Shown here: in pieces, positions 26,530 through 34,649 of the stretch
How positions within the stretch are numbered: position 1 is the first letter of the stretch
Layout: every line of letters starts with the position of its first letter
NCBI GenBank assembly: GCA_002483135.1
Contig: DLHI01000024.1
Location: forward strand, 1 to 64,000
Direction of reading: 5' to 3'
Length of the DNA stretch: 64,000 nt
DNA from: Hyphomonadaceae bacterium UBA7672
GTDB taxonomy: Bacteria > Pseudomonadota > Alphaproteobacteria > Caulobacterales > Hyphomonadaceae
Notes under the pieces: model-generated
The model's input: the letters and a program-made list of their open reading frames with translations, nothing else
The model's database searches: none
What the model was told of the DNA's origin: nothing
Position numbers and translations under genes: made by a program

Positions 26530-27324
26530 CTACTTCCGCAAAATCTCGATCTTCCGGAACTCGATCGGATTTCCCTCGCTCTGCAGCGAGATCGTACCGC
26601 CATCCAGCATCAGCTTCCCTCCAGCGGCCACAACCAGCGGCTTCGAGTTCGCCATCTTCCCCTCGGGATCAAGCTGCACGGCCGAGTACACAATCGTCAC
26701 CTCGCCGTTCACCTTCTGCGTCACTGTACCGTCGGCTGCGACCTCGACCTCGAACAGATGCCACTGGCCATTGGGCTGCGCCGGCGTCTTCGAGTTGATG
26801 CAATGCGTCGTCTCCAGCTTCCCATCCATCACCACATTGGTGCCAGGCGAACACATGTTTCCGTTGAACCGCGTCTGCCCCGGCGCGGGTCCCAGCAGCT
26901 GCGCCTCCACTGAAACCGGAAAGCTGTCCTCCACGGCCATACCCTTCGGATCCTGCCCGAAGATCATCACGCCGGAATTTGCGATTGCCCATGCCGGCGT
27001 ATCCGCCGGATGCGTCTCCGAGAACCGGTATTCGAGGCGCAGTATGTAAGGACCGCGAATGGCATCCTTGTAGAACAGGTGCCCGAACCGCTCGCCGAAC
27101 TGGTCATACTTGTCATAACTGACCGTGATCGCCCCATCGCGCACCTGGAATGTGTCGCGATAATTCTCCCCGAGCGGGAAGCCCCGAATCTTCGGCGTCC
27201 AACCGTCCAGCGTCTTCCCGTCAAACAACGGCTCCCACCGTTCGCCGCCTTGCGGCATTGCCGAACAGGACGCTGTCCAAAGCGCGAAAGTCGCGACGGC
27301 AATGCGATATGCCCATGATTTCAT
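26530..27324 (-). CDS. DUF1080 (3-keto-disaccharide hydrolase) family lipoprotein
   Basis: The ATG at 27324 follows GGGGAG; the upstream part of the frame is not coding. The 264 residues begin with a signal sequence ending in a weak lipobox ('TASC', Cys about 20) and then the family opening 'EPLFDGKTLDGWTP'. The remainder is a concanavalin-like beta-sandwich ending 'GTISLQSEGNPIEFRKIEILRK', the classic DUF1080 close. Pfam names the family 3-keto-disaccharide hydrolase because members cleave 3-oxidised glycosides. That fits a GMC dehydrogenase/subunit-3 pair 2 kb away and a periplasmic location. It is transcribed opposite to its neighbours and shares a 124-base divergent region with the MFS gene. 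Confidence 0.9.
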   Translation of the reverse strand: MKSWAYRIAVATFALWTASCSAMPQGGERWEPLFDGKTLDGWTPKIRGFPLGENYRDTFQVRDGAITVSYDKYDQFGERFGHLFYKDAIRGPYILRLEYRFSETHPADTPAWAIANSGVMIFGQDPKGMAVEDSFPVSVEAQLLGPAPGQTRFNGNMCSPGTNVVMDGKLETTHCINSKTPAQPNGQWHLFEVEVAADGTVTQKVNGEVTIVYSAVQLDPEGKMANSKPLVVAAGGKLMLDGGTISLQSEGNPIEFRKIEILRK

Positions 27325-27448
27325 GGCGATCTCCCCGATCTGCTCCCGCTTGCCCCGTGGACACGGCAACTCTCGCAGGTAACACTCGATCCTAGAACAC
27401 GAGCCGCGCGCTGGCGACAGACGCATTCGGCCGGAGGGAGAACGCCAC

Positions 27449-28729
27449 GTGATTCAAGCACGCCTGTTTCTGATGATGCTCCTGCATCTGGCCATCTGGG
27501 GGGCCTACATGCCGAAGCTGTTCCCCTATATGGGCCAGCTTGGCTTCGACGCCTGGCAACAATCGCTGGTCGGCAGCGCATGGGGCATCGCCTCCATTCT
27601 GGGCATTTTCTTCTCCAATCAGTTCGCCGACCGCAACTTCTCCGCCGAACGCTTTCTGGCCGTCAGCAACATCATCGGCGGCGTAGCGCTGCTGGGCTGC
27701 GCCTTCTTCACGGACTTCTGGTCCTTCTTCGGCGCGTATCTGGTTTTCAGTCTCGTCTTCGTTCCGTCCATGTCGGTCGCCAACGCCATTGCGTTTGCCA
27801 ATCTGCGCGACCCCGCAGCACAGTTCGGTACGATACGCATGGGCGGCACGATCGGCTGGATCCTGGTCAGCTGGCCGTTCTTCTTCCTGCTGACCGCAGA
27901 CGCCGGGCCTGGGGAAGTTCGTCAGATATTCATCGTTGCCGCCATCGTGTCTTTCGTCTTTGCGGCTTACAGCCTCACTCTGCCGCACACGCCGCCGAAA
28001 CGCGACGCGGTCGACTCCGACCCGCTGGCCTGGCGCAAGGCGATCAAGCTGCTTGGCATCCCCTCGGTCGCGGCGCTGTTCCTGGTGACGTTCATCGACA
28101 GCACGATACACAACGGCTACTTCATCATGATCGACCGCTTCCTGACCGAGCGTGTCGGTATCGACGCGAACGTCAGCATGATTGTGCAGAGCATCGGCCA
28201 GATCGCCGAGATCGTGACAATGTTCATTCTGGGCTTCGTGCTGATCCGGCTCGGCTGGAAATGGACCATGATCGTCGGCATCCTCGGTCATGCCATCCGC
28301 TTCCTGGCTTTTGCCTACTTCCCTGATGGGGAACCGGTCACCGTGCTCGAACTCAGCCTGGGCAGTTCACCGCTGACGATCTCGGACCACGTCCTCATGG
28401 TCGGCGGCATCCAACTGCTTCACGGCATCTGCTACGCGTTCTTCTTCGCCACCGTTTACATCTTCGTCGACGCCGCGTTCCCGAAGGACGTGAGGTCCAG
28501 CGCGCAGGGCCTGTTCAATCTCCTCATCCTCGGGATCGGCAACGTCGCGGCGAGCTTCCTCTTCCCACCGCTGATGGCCCAATGGACGGACCCGGCGACC
28601 AACACCATCGACTTCCGCACACTGTTCATGGTTCCCGCCGGCATGGCGTTCGTCGCCATTTTGGTGATGGCCATCTTCTACCGTCCCACCGAGCGAGCGC
28701 CCAACAGCGTCGCACCCGCACAGGCATGA
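27449..28729 (+). CDS. MFS transporter, nucleoside:H+ symporter-like
   Basis: Twelve membrane segments in 426 residues. The opening ('LFLMMLLHLAIWGAYMPKL', with 'GFDAWQQSLVGSAWGIASILG' and 'FFSNQFADRNFSAERFL') is the pattern of the NupG/XapB nucleoside:proton symporter family. In many environmental bacteria members of this family sit in sugar or glycoside gene clusters rather than with nucleoside genes. The GTG start at 27449 follows GGAGGGAG. It heads a four-gene unit with two TIM-barrel isomerases and a Gfo/Idh oxidoreductase, so it most likely imports the keto-sugar released in the periplasm. This is inference; nucleoside uptake is the alternative. Confidence 0.87.
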   Translation: MIQARLFLMMLLHLAIWGAYMPKLFPYMGQLGFDAWQQSLVGSAWGIASILGIFFSNQFADRNFSAERFLAVSNIIGGVALLGCAFFTDFWSFFGAYLVFSLVFVPSMSVANAIAFANLRDPAAQFGTIRMGGTIGWILVSWPFFFLLTADAGPGEVRQIFIVAAIVSFVFAAYSLTLPHTPPKRDAVDSDPLAWRKAIKLLGIPSVAALFLVTFIDSTIHNGYFIMIDRFLTERVGIDANVSMIVQSIGQIAEIVTMFILGFVLIRLGWKWTMIVGILGHAIRFLAFAYFPDGEPVTVLELSLGSSPLTISDHVLMVGGIQLLHGICYAFFFATVYIFVDAAFPKDVRSSAQGLFNLLILGIGNVAASFLFPPLMAQWTDPATNTIDFRTLFMVPAGMAFVAILVMAIFYRPTERAPNSVAPAQA

Positions 28730-28744
28730 CCACTGGAGCTTATC

Positions 28745-29710
28745 ATGATGGACCTCTCCCGCCGCCGCTTCATGCAGGCCATCGCCGCATCCGGCGCAGC
28801 CGCCCCGCTTGTCGCCGCGTGCCAGACAATGCCTAGCGGTCCCTTCTTCAAGAGCCACTCGGCGATGATCGGCATTCAGCTCTACACGCTGGCCGACATG
28901 CTCGCGACCAACCTGGACGCCGCCGTCGCAGGCGTTGCCAAGATCGGTTACCAATCCGTCGAAATCCCGTCCTACATGGGCAAGACGCCGGCCCAGCTGC
29001 GCCAGCTGTTCGACAACCACGGCGTGAAATGCACCGCCGCGCACATCCAGATGGCCGCGGGTACGGCCGCCGCCCCCGGCCTGCGCGGCGACCTCGGCCA
29101 ACTCGCCGCCGACATGCATGTGCTGGGCGCCACTCACGTCTACTGCCCCTCCATGCCCGCGCCCACTGACATCGGCCTCACGCCGAACGCAGGCGAGGGA
29201 TATGCCTTCATCGTCCGCGTCGCTGAGGCGATGGGCGTTGATCGGTGGAAGCGCTTCGCCGACGAACTCAGCGTGATCGGCGCCAAGCTGAAAGCCAGCG
29301 GCATCGGCTTTGGCTATCACAACCACAACTACGAATTCGCGAAAGTCGCCGACCGCACGGGCTACGACATCATCGTACAGGAAAGCGATCCCGACGCAGT
29401 CTCGATCGAACTCGATGTTGGCTGGGCCGCCGCCGCGGGACAAGACCCCGTCGCGCTCTTCGAGAAATACTCCGGCCGCTTCACCGGTATGCACATCAAG
29501 GACATCAAGGCGACGACAACGCCCAACATCGCCCTCAAGATGGACCCCGCAGACATCGGCACTGGCCGCCTCGACTGGAAGGCCATCCTGCCCGCCGCCC
29601 ACAAAGCGGGCGTCCGCAACTTCTTCCTCGAGCAGGAACCGCCTTTCGTAACGTCGCGGATGGAAGCGGCAGCGAACGGGTACAAATACCTCAGCACGCT
29701 CGAAGCCTGA
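28745..29710 (+). CDS. Sugar isomerase/epimerase-like TIM barrel, exported (Tat/lipoprotein)
   Basis: The 321 residues open with a Tat motif ('SRRRFMQ'), a hydrophobic core and a lipobox ('VAAC', about Cys27), so the protein is predicted to be periplasmic and lipid-anchored. The mature part is an AP-endonuclease-2/xylose-isomerase-like barrel: 'IGIQLYTLADML', 'GYQSVEIPSYMGKTPAQLR', 'GFGYHNHNYEF' (a metal-binding His region) and 'SIELDVGWAAAAGQD', 'HIKDIK'. Family members isomerise or epimerise sugars, or cleave 3-keto glycosides. A periplasmic home excludes phosphorylated substrates. GGAG lies six bases before ATG 28745. It is followed 12 bases later by a paralogue with no signal. Confidence 0.88.
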   Translation: MMDLSRRRFMQAIAASGAAAPLVAACQTMPSGPFFKSHSAMIGIQLYTLADMLATNLDAAVAGVAKIGYQSVEIPSYMGKTPAQLRQLFDNHGVKCTAAHIQMAAGTAAAPGLRGDLGQLAADMHVLGATHVYCPSMPAPTDIGLTPNAGEGYAFIVRVAEAMGVDRWKRFADELSVIGAKLKASGIGFGYHNHNYEFAKVADRTGYDIIVQESDPDAVSIELDVGWAAAAGQDPVALFEKYSGRFTGMHIKDIKATTTPNIALKMDPADIGTGRLDWKAILPAAHKAGVRNFFLEQEPPFVTSRMEAAANGYKYLSTLEA

Positions 29711-29721
29711 GGACTGACGAC

Positions 29722-30780
29722 ATGAAGACCATGAAGGGCCCCGGCATCTTCCTCGCCCAGTTCGTGGGCCCGGAAGCGCCGTTCAACTCGCTGCCATCCA
29801 TCGCCAGATGGGCGAAGGACAAGGGCTTCATCGGCGTCCAGATCCCCACCGGCGAGGCCTCGCTGTTCGATCTGCGCAAGGCGGCGGAAAGCGACGCCTA
29901 CTGTGACGAGATGAAAGGCATGCTCGCCGACATGGGCATGCAGATCACTGAACTCTCAACCCACCTTCAGGGCCAGCTCGTCGCCGTCCATCCCGCCTAC
30001 GACACGCTGTTCGACGCCTTCGCTCCCGAACGCGTGCGCGGCAATCCAAAGGCGCGCCAGGAATGGGCGGTCGAGCAACTCATGCTCGCCGCGAAAGCCT
30101 CACGCCGCCTCGGCCTCGACGCATCGGTCACATTCTCCGGCTCGCTCGCATGGCCCTATTTCTTCCCGTGGCCCCAACGCCCGCCAGGACTGTTCGAGAC
30201 CGCCTTCGAGGAACTCGCCAAGCGCTGGCTCCCCATCCTCAACGCCTACGAGGATGCCGGCGTCGATCTCTGCTACGAAATCCATCCGAGCGAAGACCTG
30301 TTCGACGGCACGACGTTCGAGATGTTCCTCGACCGCGTAAAGGGGCACAAGCGCTGCAACATCCTGTTTGACCCGAGCCACTTCTGTCTGCAGCAGCTCA
30401 ACTATCTCGAATACATCGACCTCTACCACGAACGGATCAAGATGTTCCACGTCAAGGACGCGGAGTTCAATCCGACCGGTCGCCAGGGCGTCTACTCCGG
30501 CTATGCGCCGTGGATCGAGCGCGCTGGCCGCTTCCGCTCCGTCGGCGACGGGCAGGTCGACTTCAAAGGCATCTTCTCCAAGCTCGCGCAGTACGACTAC
30601 GAAGGCTGGGCCGTGCTCGAATGGGAGTGCTGCATCAAGCATCCCGAGGATGGCGCGCGCGAAGGGGCCGCCTTCATCCGCGACCACATCATCCGCGTCA
30701 CACCCCGCGCCTTCGATGATTTCGCCGCCAGCGGCACGGATGAAAAAGCCAACCGCCGCCTTCTGGGACTCGACCGTTGA
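29722..30780 (+). CDS. Sugar phosphate isomerase/epimerase-like TIM barrel
   Basis: The ATG at 29722 gives 352 residues; a longer open frame to 29245 overlaps the previous gene and is rejected. The barrel motifs are complete: 'GFIGVQIPTGEASLFDL', 'DMGMQITELSTHLQGQLVAVHP', 'DLCYEIHPSEDLFDG' (Glu/His metal ligands), 'CNILFDPSHFCLQQLNYLEYI' and 'MFHVKDAEF'. There is no signal peptide, so it acts in the cytoplasm, in contrast to the exported paralogue just upstream. Similar pairs accompany Gfo/Idh dehydrogenases in inositol, keto-sugar and C-glycoside pathways. The stop overlaps the start of the Gfo/Idh gene by three bases, which indicates tight coupling. Confidence 0.9.
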   Translation: MKTMKGPGIFLAQFVGPEAPFNSLPSIARWAKDKGFIGVQIPTGEASLFDLRKAAESDAYCDEMKGMLADMGMQITELSTHLQGQLVAVHPAYDTLFDAFAPERVRGNPKARQEWAVEQLMLAAKASRRLGLDASVTFSGSLAWPYFFPWPQRPPGLFETAFEELAKRWLPILNAYEDAGVDLCYEIHPSEDLFDGTTFEMFLDRVKGHKRCNILFDPSHFCLQQLNYLEYIDLYHERIKMFHVKDAEFNPTGRQGVYSGYAPWIERAGRFRSVGDGQVDFKGIFSKLAQYDYEGWAVLEWECCIKHPEDGAREGAAFIRDHIIRVTPRAFDDFAASGTDEKANRRLLGLDR

Positions 30781-31913
30781 GGCGCCTCCGTCTCGGCATG
30801 GTCGGCGGCGGCGAGGGCGCCTTCATCGGCGGCGTCCATCGCATGGCCGCTCGTCTCGATGGTCGTTGGGATCTCGTCGCCGGCAATTTCCAGTCAGATC
30901 CCGAGCGCTCCATCGCGTTCGGCAAATCCCTAGGCCTCGCCCCTGACCGCGCCTACGCCGACTTCCGCACCATGGCCGCAAGCGAAGCCAAACGCGCCGA
31001 CCGCATTGATGCCGTCGCCATCGTCACTCCCAATTCCACCCACCACGCCATCGCCCGCGAATTCCTCACCGCCGGCATCCCCGTCATCTGCGACAAGCCG
31101 ATGACCATTACGCGCAAGCACGCTGATGATCTGGCCAGCCTCGTCGCCAGCACCGGCTTGCCATTCATCCTCACGCACAACTATTCCGGCTACGCCATGC
31201 CGCGTCAGGCCCGCGCGATGATCGAGGCGGGCGAACTCGGCAACATCCGCATCGTGCAGGCCGAATACGCTCAGGACTGGCTCGCCACCGAACTCCCCGG
31301 CAACAAGCAGGCCGACTGGCGCGGCGACCCCTCCCGCGCCGGCCCCGGCGGCGCGCTCGGCGACATCGCGACCCATACTTTCCAACTCGCCGAATTCGTC
31401 ACCGGCTTGCAGGCTGAGTCCATCGCCGCAGACCTTGAAGTCTTCGTCCCCGGTCGAAAGATCGACGACAACGTCAACATCATGCTGCGCTTCAACGGCG
31501 GCGCCAAAGGCATGCTCTGGGCCAGCCAGGTCGCCACCGGCTCCGTCAACGGCCTCCGCCTCCGCGTCTTCGGCGACAAGGGTGGGATCGAATGGGCGCA
31601 GGAAACGCCCGAGACGCTTCTCTTCACACCACTCGGCGGCCAGCAACGTATCATCCGCCGCGGCGGCGCCGGCCTCTCCGCCTCGGCCACCCACGCCACC
31701 CGCATCCCCGGCGGCCACCCCGAAGGCTATCTGGAAGGCTTCGCGCAAATCTATTCTGACGCCGCCGAGCTCATCCGCGCGCACAGCGAGAGGCGCCACC
31801 CCAACCCCTTCGCCAAACTCGCCCCCGGCGTCGCCGACGGCGTGCGCGGGGTGGCGTTCATAGAAGCGGCCGTCGCATCAAGCGCCGCCAACGGCGCCTG
31901 GATGTCTCTCTAG
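30777..31913 (+). CDS. Gfo/Idh/MocA-family oxidoreductase
   Basis: An NAD(P)-dependent dehydrogenase of 378 residues. It starts with TTG (30777), overlapping the TGA of the isomerase gene. The Rossmann motif 'LGMVGGGEGAFIGG' is at the N-terminus. 'VICDKPMTITRKHADDL' carries the family lysine (EKP-like 'CDKP'). The C-terminal domain has 'DWRGDPSRAGPGGALGDIATHTFQLAEFVTG', with the 'GGxxxDxxxH' active-site His. Relatives oxidise or reduce hydroxyl groups on free sugars, inositols and glycosides. Placed last in the MFS-isomerase-isomerase unit, it would handle the keto/hydroxy redox step in the cytoplasm. Confidence 0.93.
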   Translation: MRRLRLGMVGGGEGAFIGGVHRMAARLDGRWDLVAGNFQSDPERSIAFGKSLGLAPDRAYADFRTMAASEAKRADRIDAVAIVTPNSTHHAIAREFLTAGIPVICDKPMTITRKHADDLASLVASTGLPFILTHNYSGYAMPRQARAMIEAGELGNIRIVQAEYAQDWLATELPGNKQADWRGDPSRAGPGGALGDIATHTFQLAEFVTGLQAESIAADLEVFVPGRKIDDNVNIMLRFNGGAKGMLWASQVATGSVNGLRLRVFGDKGGIEWAQETPETLLFTPLGGQQRIIRRGGAGLSASATHATRIPGGHPEGYLEGFAQIYSDAAELIRAHSERRHPNPFAKLAPGVADGVRGVAFIEAAVASSAANGAWMSL

Positions 31914-31947
31914 CAGAATTATGTGCAGTGCACTGCGGGCGTCGCCC

Positions 31948-32646
31948 TCAGCTGTCGGCCTTGGGCGACATGGCGAAGTGGATGCCCATGTCAGCCAGCT
32001 TCTCCGCGTCGCGCCAGCGCACGTTCTCGGCGATCAGCGCGATACCGTCAGCCGATGCAACCTCGATACGGGTCATCGGGATCTCAAGAGCTTCGCAGCG
32101 CGACGGATCAAGGCGAACCGCCTCGAAGGTCAGGCGGGCGCGGGCGCCCATGGGCGTGCGCCACGACTTGCGGGCGTCGAGGCCAACGCGGAACCCGCGG
32201 CGGCGGAACGCGTCAACACGATCAAGCGCCAGGTCTTCCAGGGAGCATACCGAAGCGTCGCAGAAATCGAGACGAATTTCCTGGGTCAGCGCACCGGCGC
32301 GGGCGACAGCAGCTTCGGCCGCCATCGGGGCATCCTTGTCAGCCAGCGCGGCCATCGGGGCGAGGATCGAAAGGGGCCGCAGCGTCGCGTTGGTGTCCTG
32401 CGCAAGGCGGCAGGCGCGCTCGATCACATCCCCCAGCCAGCCAGCTGCGGTCGGCAGGTTGATGTCCGACAGGTGACGCGGCTGGAAGGTGTCTTCAAAC
32501 GCGATGTCGGCTTCGGCGTGCATGCCAAAGGCGCTGCCGTCGGCCAGGCGAACGACTGGCCGGAAACGAAGGCGCGCCTGCCGAACGACGGCGGCCTGCG
32601 GTTCGTTCACAACAAGTCGCAGATGAGATGCGCGCGCATGGGTCAT
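31948..32646 (-). CDS. Degenerate EAL-domain protein, predicted catalytically inactive
   Basis: The ATG at 32646 follows GGAAG; the frame extends further upstream but only as a shadow of the Nudix gene. The 232 residues follow the EAL fold order: 'RFRPVVRLADGSAFG' (usual start 'YQPIVDL'), the EAL position reading A-E-A at 44-46, 'IRLDFCD' where 'LELTE' is usual (124-130), 'LDARKSW' in place of 'DDFGTG' (156-162), 'AVRLDPS' (usual 'LKID'), and 'IAENVRWRDAEKLADMGIHFAM' matching 'AEGVE...G...Q'. The metal-binding Asp pair and glutamates are absent, so c-di-GMP hydrolysis is not expected. It might bind c-di-GMP or act as a scaffold. Convergent with the Gfo/Idh gene. Confidence 0.7.
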   Translation of the reverse strand: MTHARASHLRLVVNEPQAAVVRQARLRFRPVVRLADGSAFGMHAEADIAFEDTFQPRHLSDINLPTAAGWLGDVIERACRLAQDTNATLRPLSILAPMAALADKDAPMAAEAAVARAGALTQEIRLDFCDASVCSLEDLALDRVDAFRRRGFRVGLDARKSWRTPMGARARLTFEAVRLDPSRCEALEIPMTRIEVASADGIALIAENVRWRDAEKLADMGIHFAMSPKADS

Positions 32647-32781
32647 TGCAGGCTTCCGGCTTAGGTGCTGAGTTGACGTCATGGATAACAGAGCAGCCTG
32701 AAGACCGGCCCAAACCGGTCTGCGCAATTTGATCGAATTCGGCCGCATTTCCGGCCTTTCCAACTGGTTACCGAGGTCCGC

Positions 32782-33570
32782 ATGACTGCACCGAACACTG
32801 CGCCGAAGCCCGCTTCCACGGTGGTGCTGGTCCGGGACGCGCTTTCCGGCGAAGGCGTCGAAGTGTTGATGGTGCGACGTAGCGCCGGAATGGCGTTCGG
32901 CGCGAGCGCGTGGGTGTTTCCCGGCGGCAAGGTCGCCGAAGCCGACGCCGACCCCGCGTGGGATGATCATTCGGATGGAAGCTACGACCACTACGATCGG
33001 TCGCTTCGCATCGCAGCAGCGCGCGAAGTGTTCGAGGAGTCGGGCCTGCTGCTCGCCACGCGCGATGGAGCCGAGCTGGCGGCCGAAGCATGCACCGCAT
33101 TCGATGCCGAGCGTGGCGCCGTCGAAGCGCAGCCGAAGCTGTTCATCAATCTGGTGCGCACCGCCGGCTTGCGTCTCACGTTGGATCGGTTGGCTCCCTT
33201 CGCGCACTGGATCACGCCGACGTTCGAGCCGCGCCGCTTCGACACCCACTTCTTCCTCGTGCGCGCCCCTTCAGTCCAGGTTGCGAAGCATGATGGCCGC
33301 GAGGCGGTAGATCATGAATGGGTCCGCCCCGCCGACCTGCTCGAACGTCGCGTTCGCGGCGAGGCCAAGCTGATGTTTCCGACCCGCCTGAACCTTGAGG
33401 TCCTGGCGCGGGCCGCCAACTCCGCCGAGGCCGAAGAGTCGGCCCGCGCACGTACGGTGGTGACGGTTGAACCCCTGGTGGTTGAACGCCCGGACGGTAA
33501 GGTGCTGCTGATCCCTGCCGAGGCCGGCTATGGCATCACGGAAGAGCGCCTGGGCAACGTGCTGGGTTGA
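32782..33570 (+). CDS. Nudix hydrolase (NUDT7/NUDT19-like)
   Basis: The 262 residues have the Nudix core 'WVFPGGKVAEADADPAW', followed after a roughly 20-residue insert by 'AAAREVFEESGLLL', so the REVxEExG catalytic helix is intact. The remainder ('RLAPFAHWITPTFEPRRFDTHFFL') matches the CoA/acyl-CoA-cleaving Nudix proteins of the NUDT7/19 type, which release 3',5'-ADP and phosphopantetheine. The substrate is inferred; other nucleoside-diphosphate-linked compounds are possible. It is divergent from the EAL-like gene. No signal sequence; cytoplasmic. Confidence 0.88.
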   Translation: MTAPNTAPKPASTVVLVRDALSGEGVEVLMVRRSAGMAFGASAWVFPGGKVAEADADPAWDDHSDGSYDHYDRSLRIAAAREVFEESGLLLATRDGAELAAEACTAFDAERGAVEAQPKLFINLVRTAGLRLTLDRLAPFAHWITPTFEPRRFDTHFFLVRAPSVQVAKHDGREAVDHEWVRPADLLERRVRGEAKLMFPTRLNLEVLARAANSAEAEESARARTVVTVEPLVVERPDGKVLLIPAEAGYGITEERLGNVLG

Positions 33571-33584
33571 GCCGGTCTACGGCG

Positions 33585-33956
33585 CTACATGACGCCAAAG
33601 CCGAGGACCGTGGCCGCGATCCCGAAGGCCAGCGCCCAGACGACGAGGCCCTGAAGCATTCCCGAATGGTGATCGGGCCAACGGGCGGCGCGCACCGCAA
33701 TGAAGGCCCCGACCTGCAGCGCCACGAGGTTGGAGAAGATCATCCAGAGCCCGCCGCCAATGGTCCATGCGGGGGCCTGCTCGCTAGCGCCTTGCCACGG
33801 ATTGATCGCCGTCGCGCCGATCGCGACACCAAGCACAAGCAGCGCAAAGCCGATAGCGATCGCGACCAGCGTCCCGGCAATGGCCGAGCCCCAGTCGACA
33901 AGCGGATGCGAATAAGGGTGCGGCGCAGACCGCATCGCGACAGGCTCAGGGGCCAT
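33585..33956 (-). CDS. Small three-TM membrane protein, unknown
   Basis: Unknown function. The 123 residues contain three or four hydrophobic segments (about 24-46, 65-85 and 100-122) with a short Pro/His-containing N-terminus. I see no catalytic motif. It is convergent with the Nudix gene and lies upstream of nothing on the same strand except an Hpt gene 80 bases away. The composition and length are like small conserved alphaproteobacterial membrane proteins. The start at 33956 gives a plausible cytoplasmic N-terminus. Confidence 0.6.
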   Translation of the reverse strand: MAPEPVAMRSAPHPYSHPLVDWGSAIAGTLVAIAIGFALLVLGVAIGATAINPWQGASEQAPAWTIGGGLWMIFSNLVALQVGAFIAVRAARWPDHHSGMLQGLVVWALAFGIAATVLGFGVM

Positions 33957-34038
33957 GGATGTTCTCCCACGCAGTCAGGTCTGCGCGAGAAACGCGTCAG
34001 TGCCGGAATTGTTGCGCGGTTCGTGGGCCGACCGCGCG

Positions 34039-34539
34039 TCAGGCGGCTGACATGCCTTGCTGGGAGATGATTTCCTTGGTCTGGTTCTCGAGCTCGGCTG
34101 CGAGCGCGAGGCCGACCGGATGGTTGGCGCCCATGATCTTGCCCGTCACCGCCGCCTTCACTGCATCGACATGCGCCTTCAGCAGGCGATCCGGCGGGCT
34201 GAGTTCACCATGCTCATCGCCCGTCAACTTGCACAGGGTGGCGCAGACACGGCCGACCAGCGGATAACCATAGGTCGGGGCAAGCCCTTTGAGGTCGTGC
34301 GCACGACGATGAAGCTCGTCCTTGGTCTTCGATCCAGGAGCAGCCTCATAGCTGGCCCACGCCTTCAACAGGTGGGCGAGCTCCTCATTGATCCAGTCGG
34401 CAAACTGGTCGGACATCTTCTCGAGCGCGGCTTCGGCGCGAGCGATGGCGCGCTGGTCGAGCGCGGGCAAGGCACCGCCAATCTTGGCCTTGAGCATGTT
34501 CGGCGGCGTGATCACCTCGATGGGTTTTTCCCGGGCCAT
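34039..34539 (-). CDS. Hpt-domain phosphotransfer protein
   Basis: The ATG at 34539 gives 166 residues. The four-helix Hpt signature 'HRRAHDLKGLAPTYGYPLVGRVCATL' contains the phospho-acceptor His81 in the H-x-x-K-G pattern. The N-terminal 70 residues are an amphipathic extension without a known domain. Hpt proteins pass phosphate between a hybrid kinase receiver and a response regulator. No histidine kinase or response regulator lies nearby, so this is an orphan Hpt whose partners must be elsewhere. The 'Y-G-Y/F' after the His helix is common in alphaproteobacterial stand-alone Hpts. Confidence 0.85.
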   Translation of the reverse strand: MAREKPIEVITPPNMLKAKIGGALPALDQRAIARAEAALEKMSDQFADWINEELAHLLKAWASYEAAPGSKTKDELHRRAHDLKGLAPTYGYPLVGRVCATLCKLTGDEHGELSPPDRLLKAHVDAVKAAVTGKIMGANHPVGLALAAELENQTKEIISQQGMSAA

Positions 34540-34649
34540 GCTCCATCCCCCTAGAATCAAGGCGCGCCACAAATGCGCATCGCGAATATATTGCCCGTTT
34601 GAGTATTAACAAACGCCTGCCCATAGAGAGACCACCGCTGACGCGGAGT

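Noticed and set aside
29245..29721. Longer start for the second isomerase
   Set aside because: It overlaps the exported isomerase in another frame; the barrel begins at ATG 29722.
31925..31936. Perfect 12-base palindrome GCAGTGCACTGC
   Set aside because: It lies between two convergent stop codons and has no second copy near a promoter, so I do not call it an operator.
32647..33249. Longer start for the EAL-like protein (433 residues)
   Set aside because: The added part is the reverse complement of the Nudix gene and has no EAL features.
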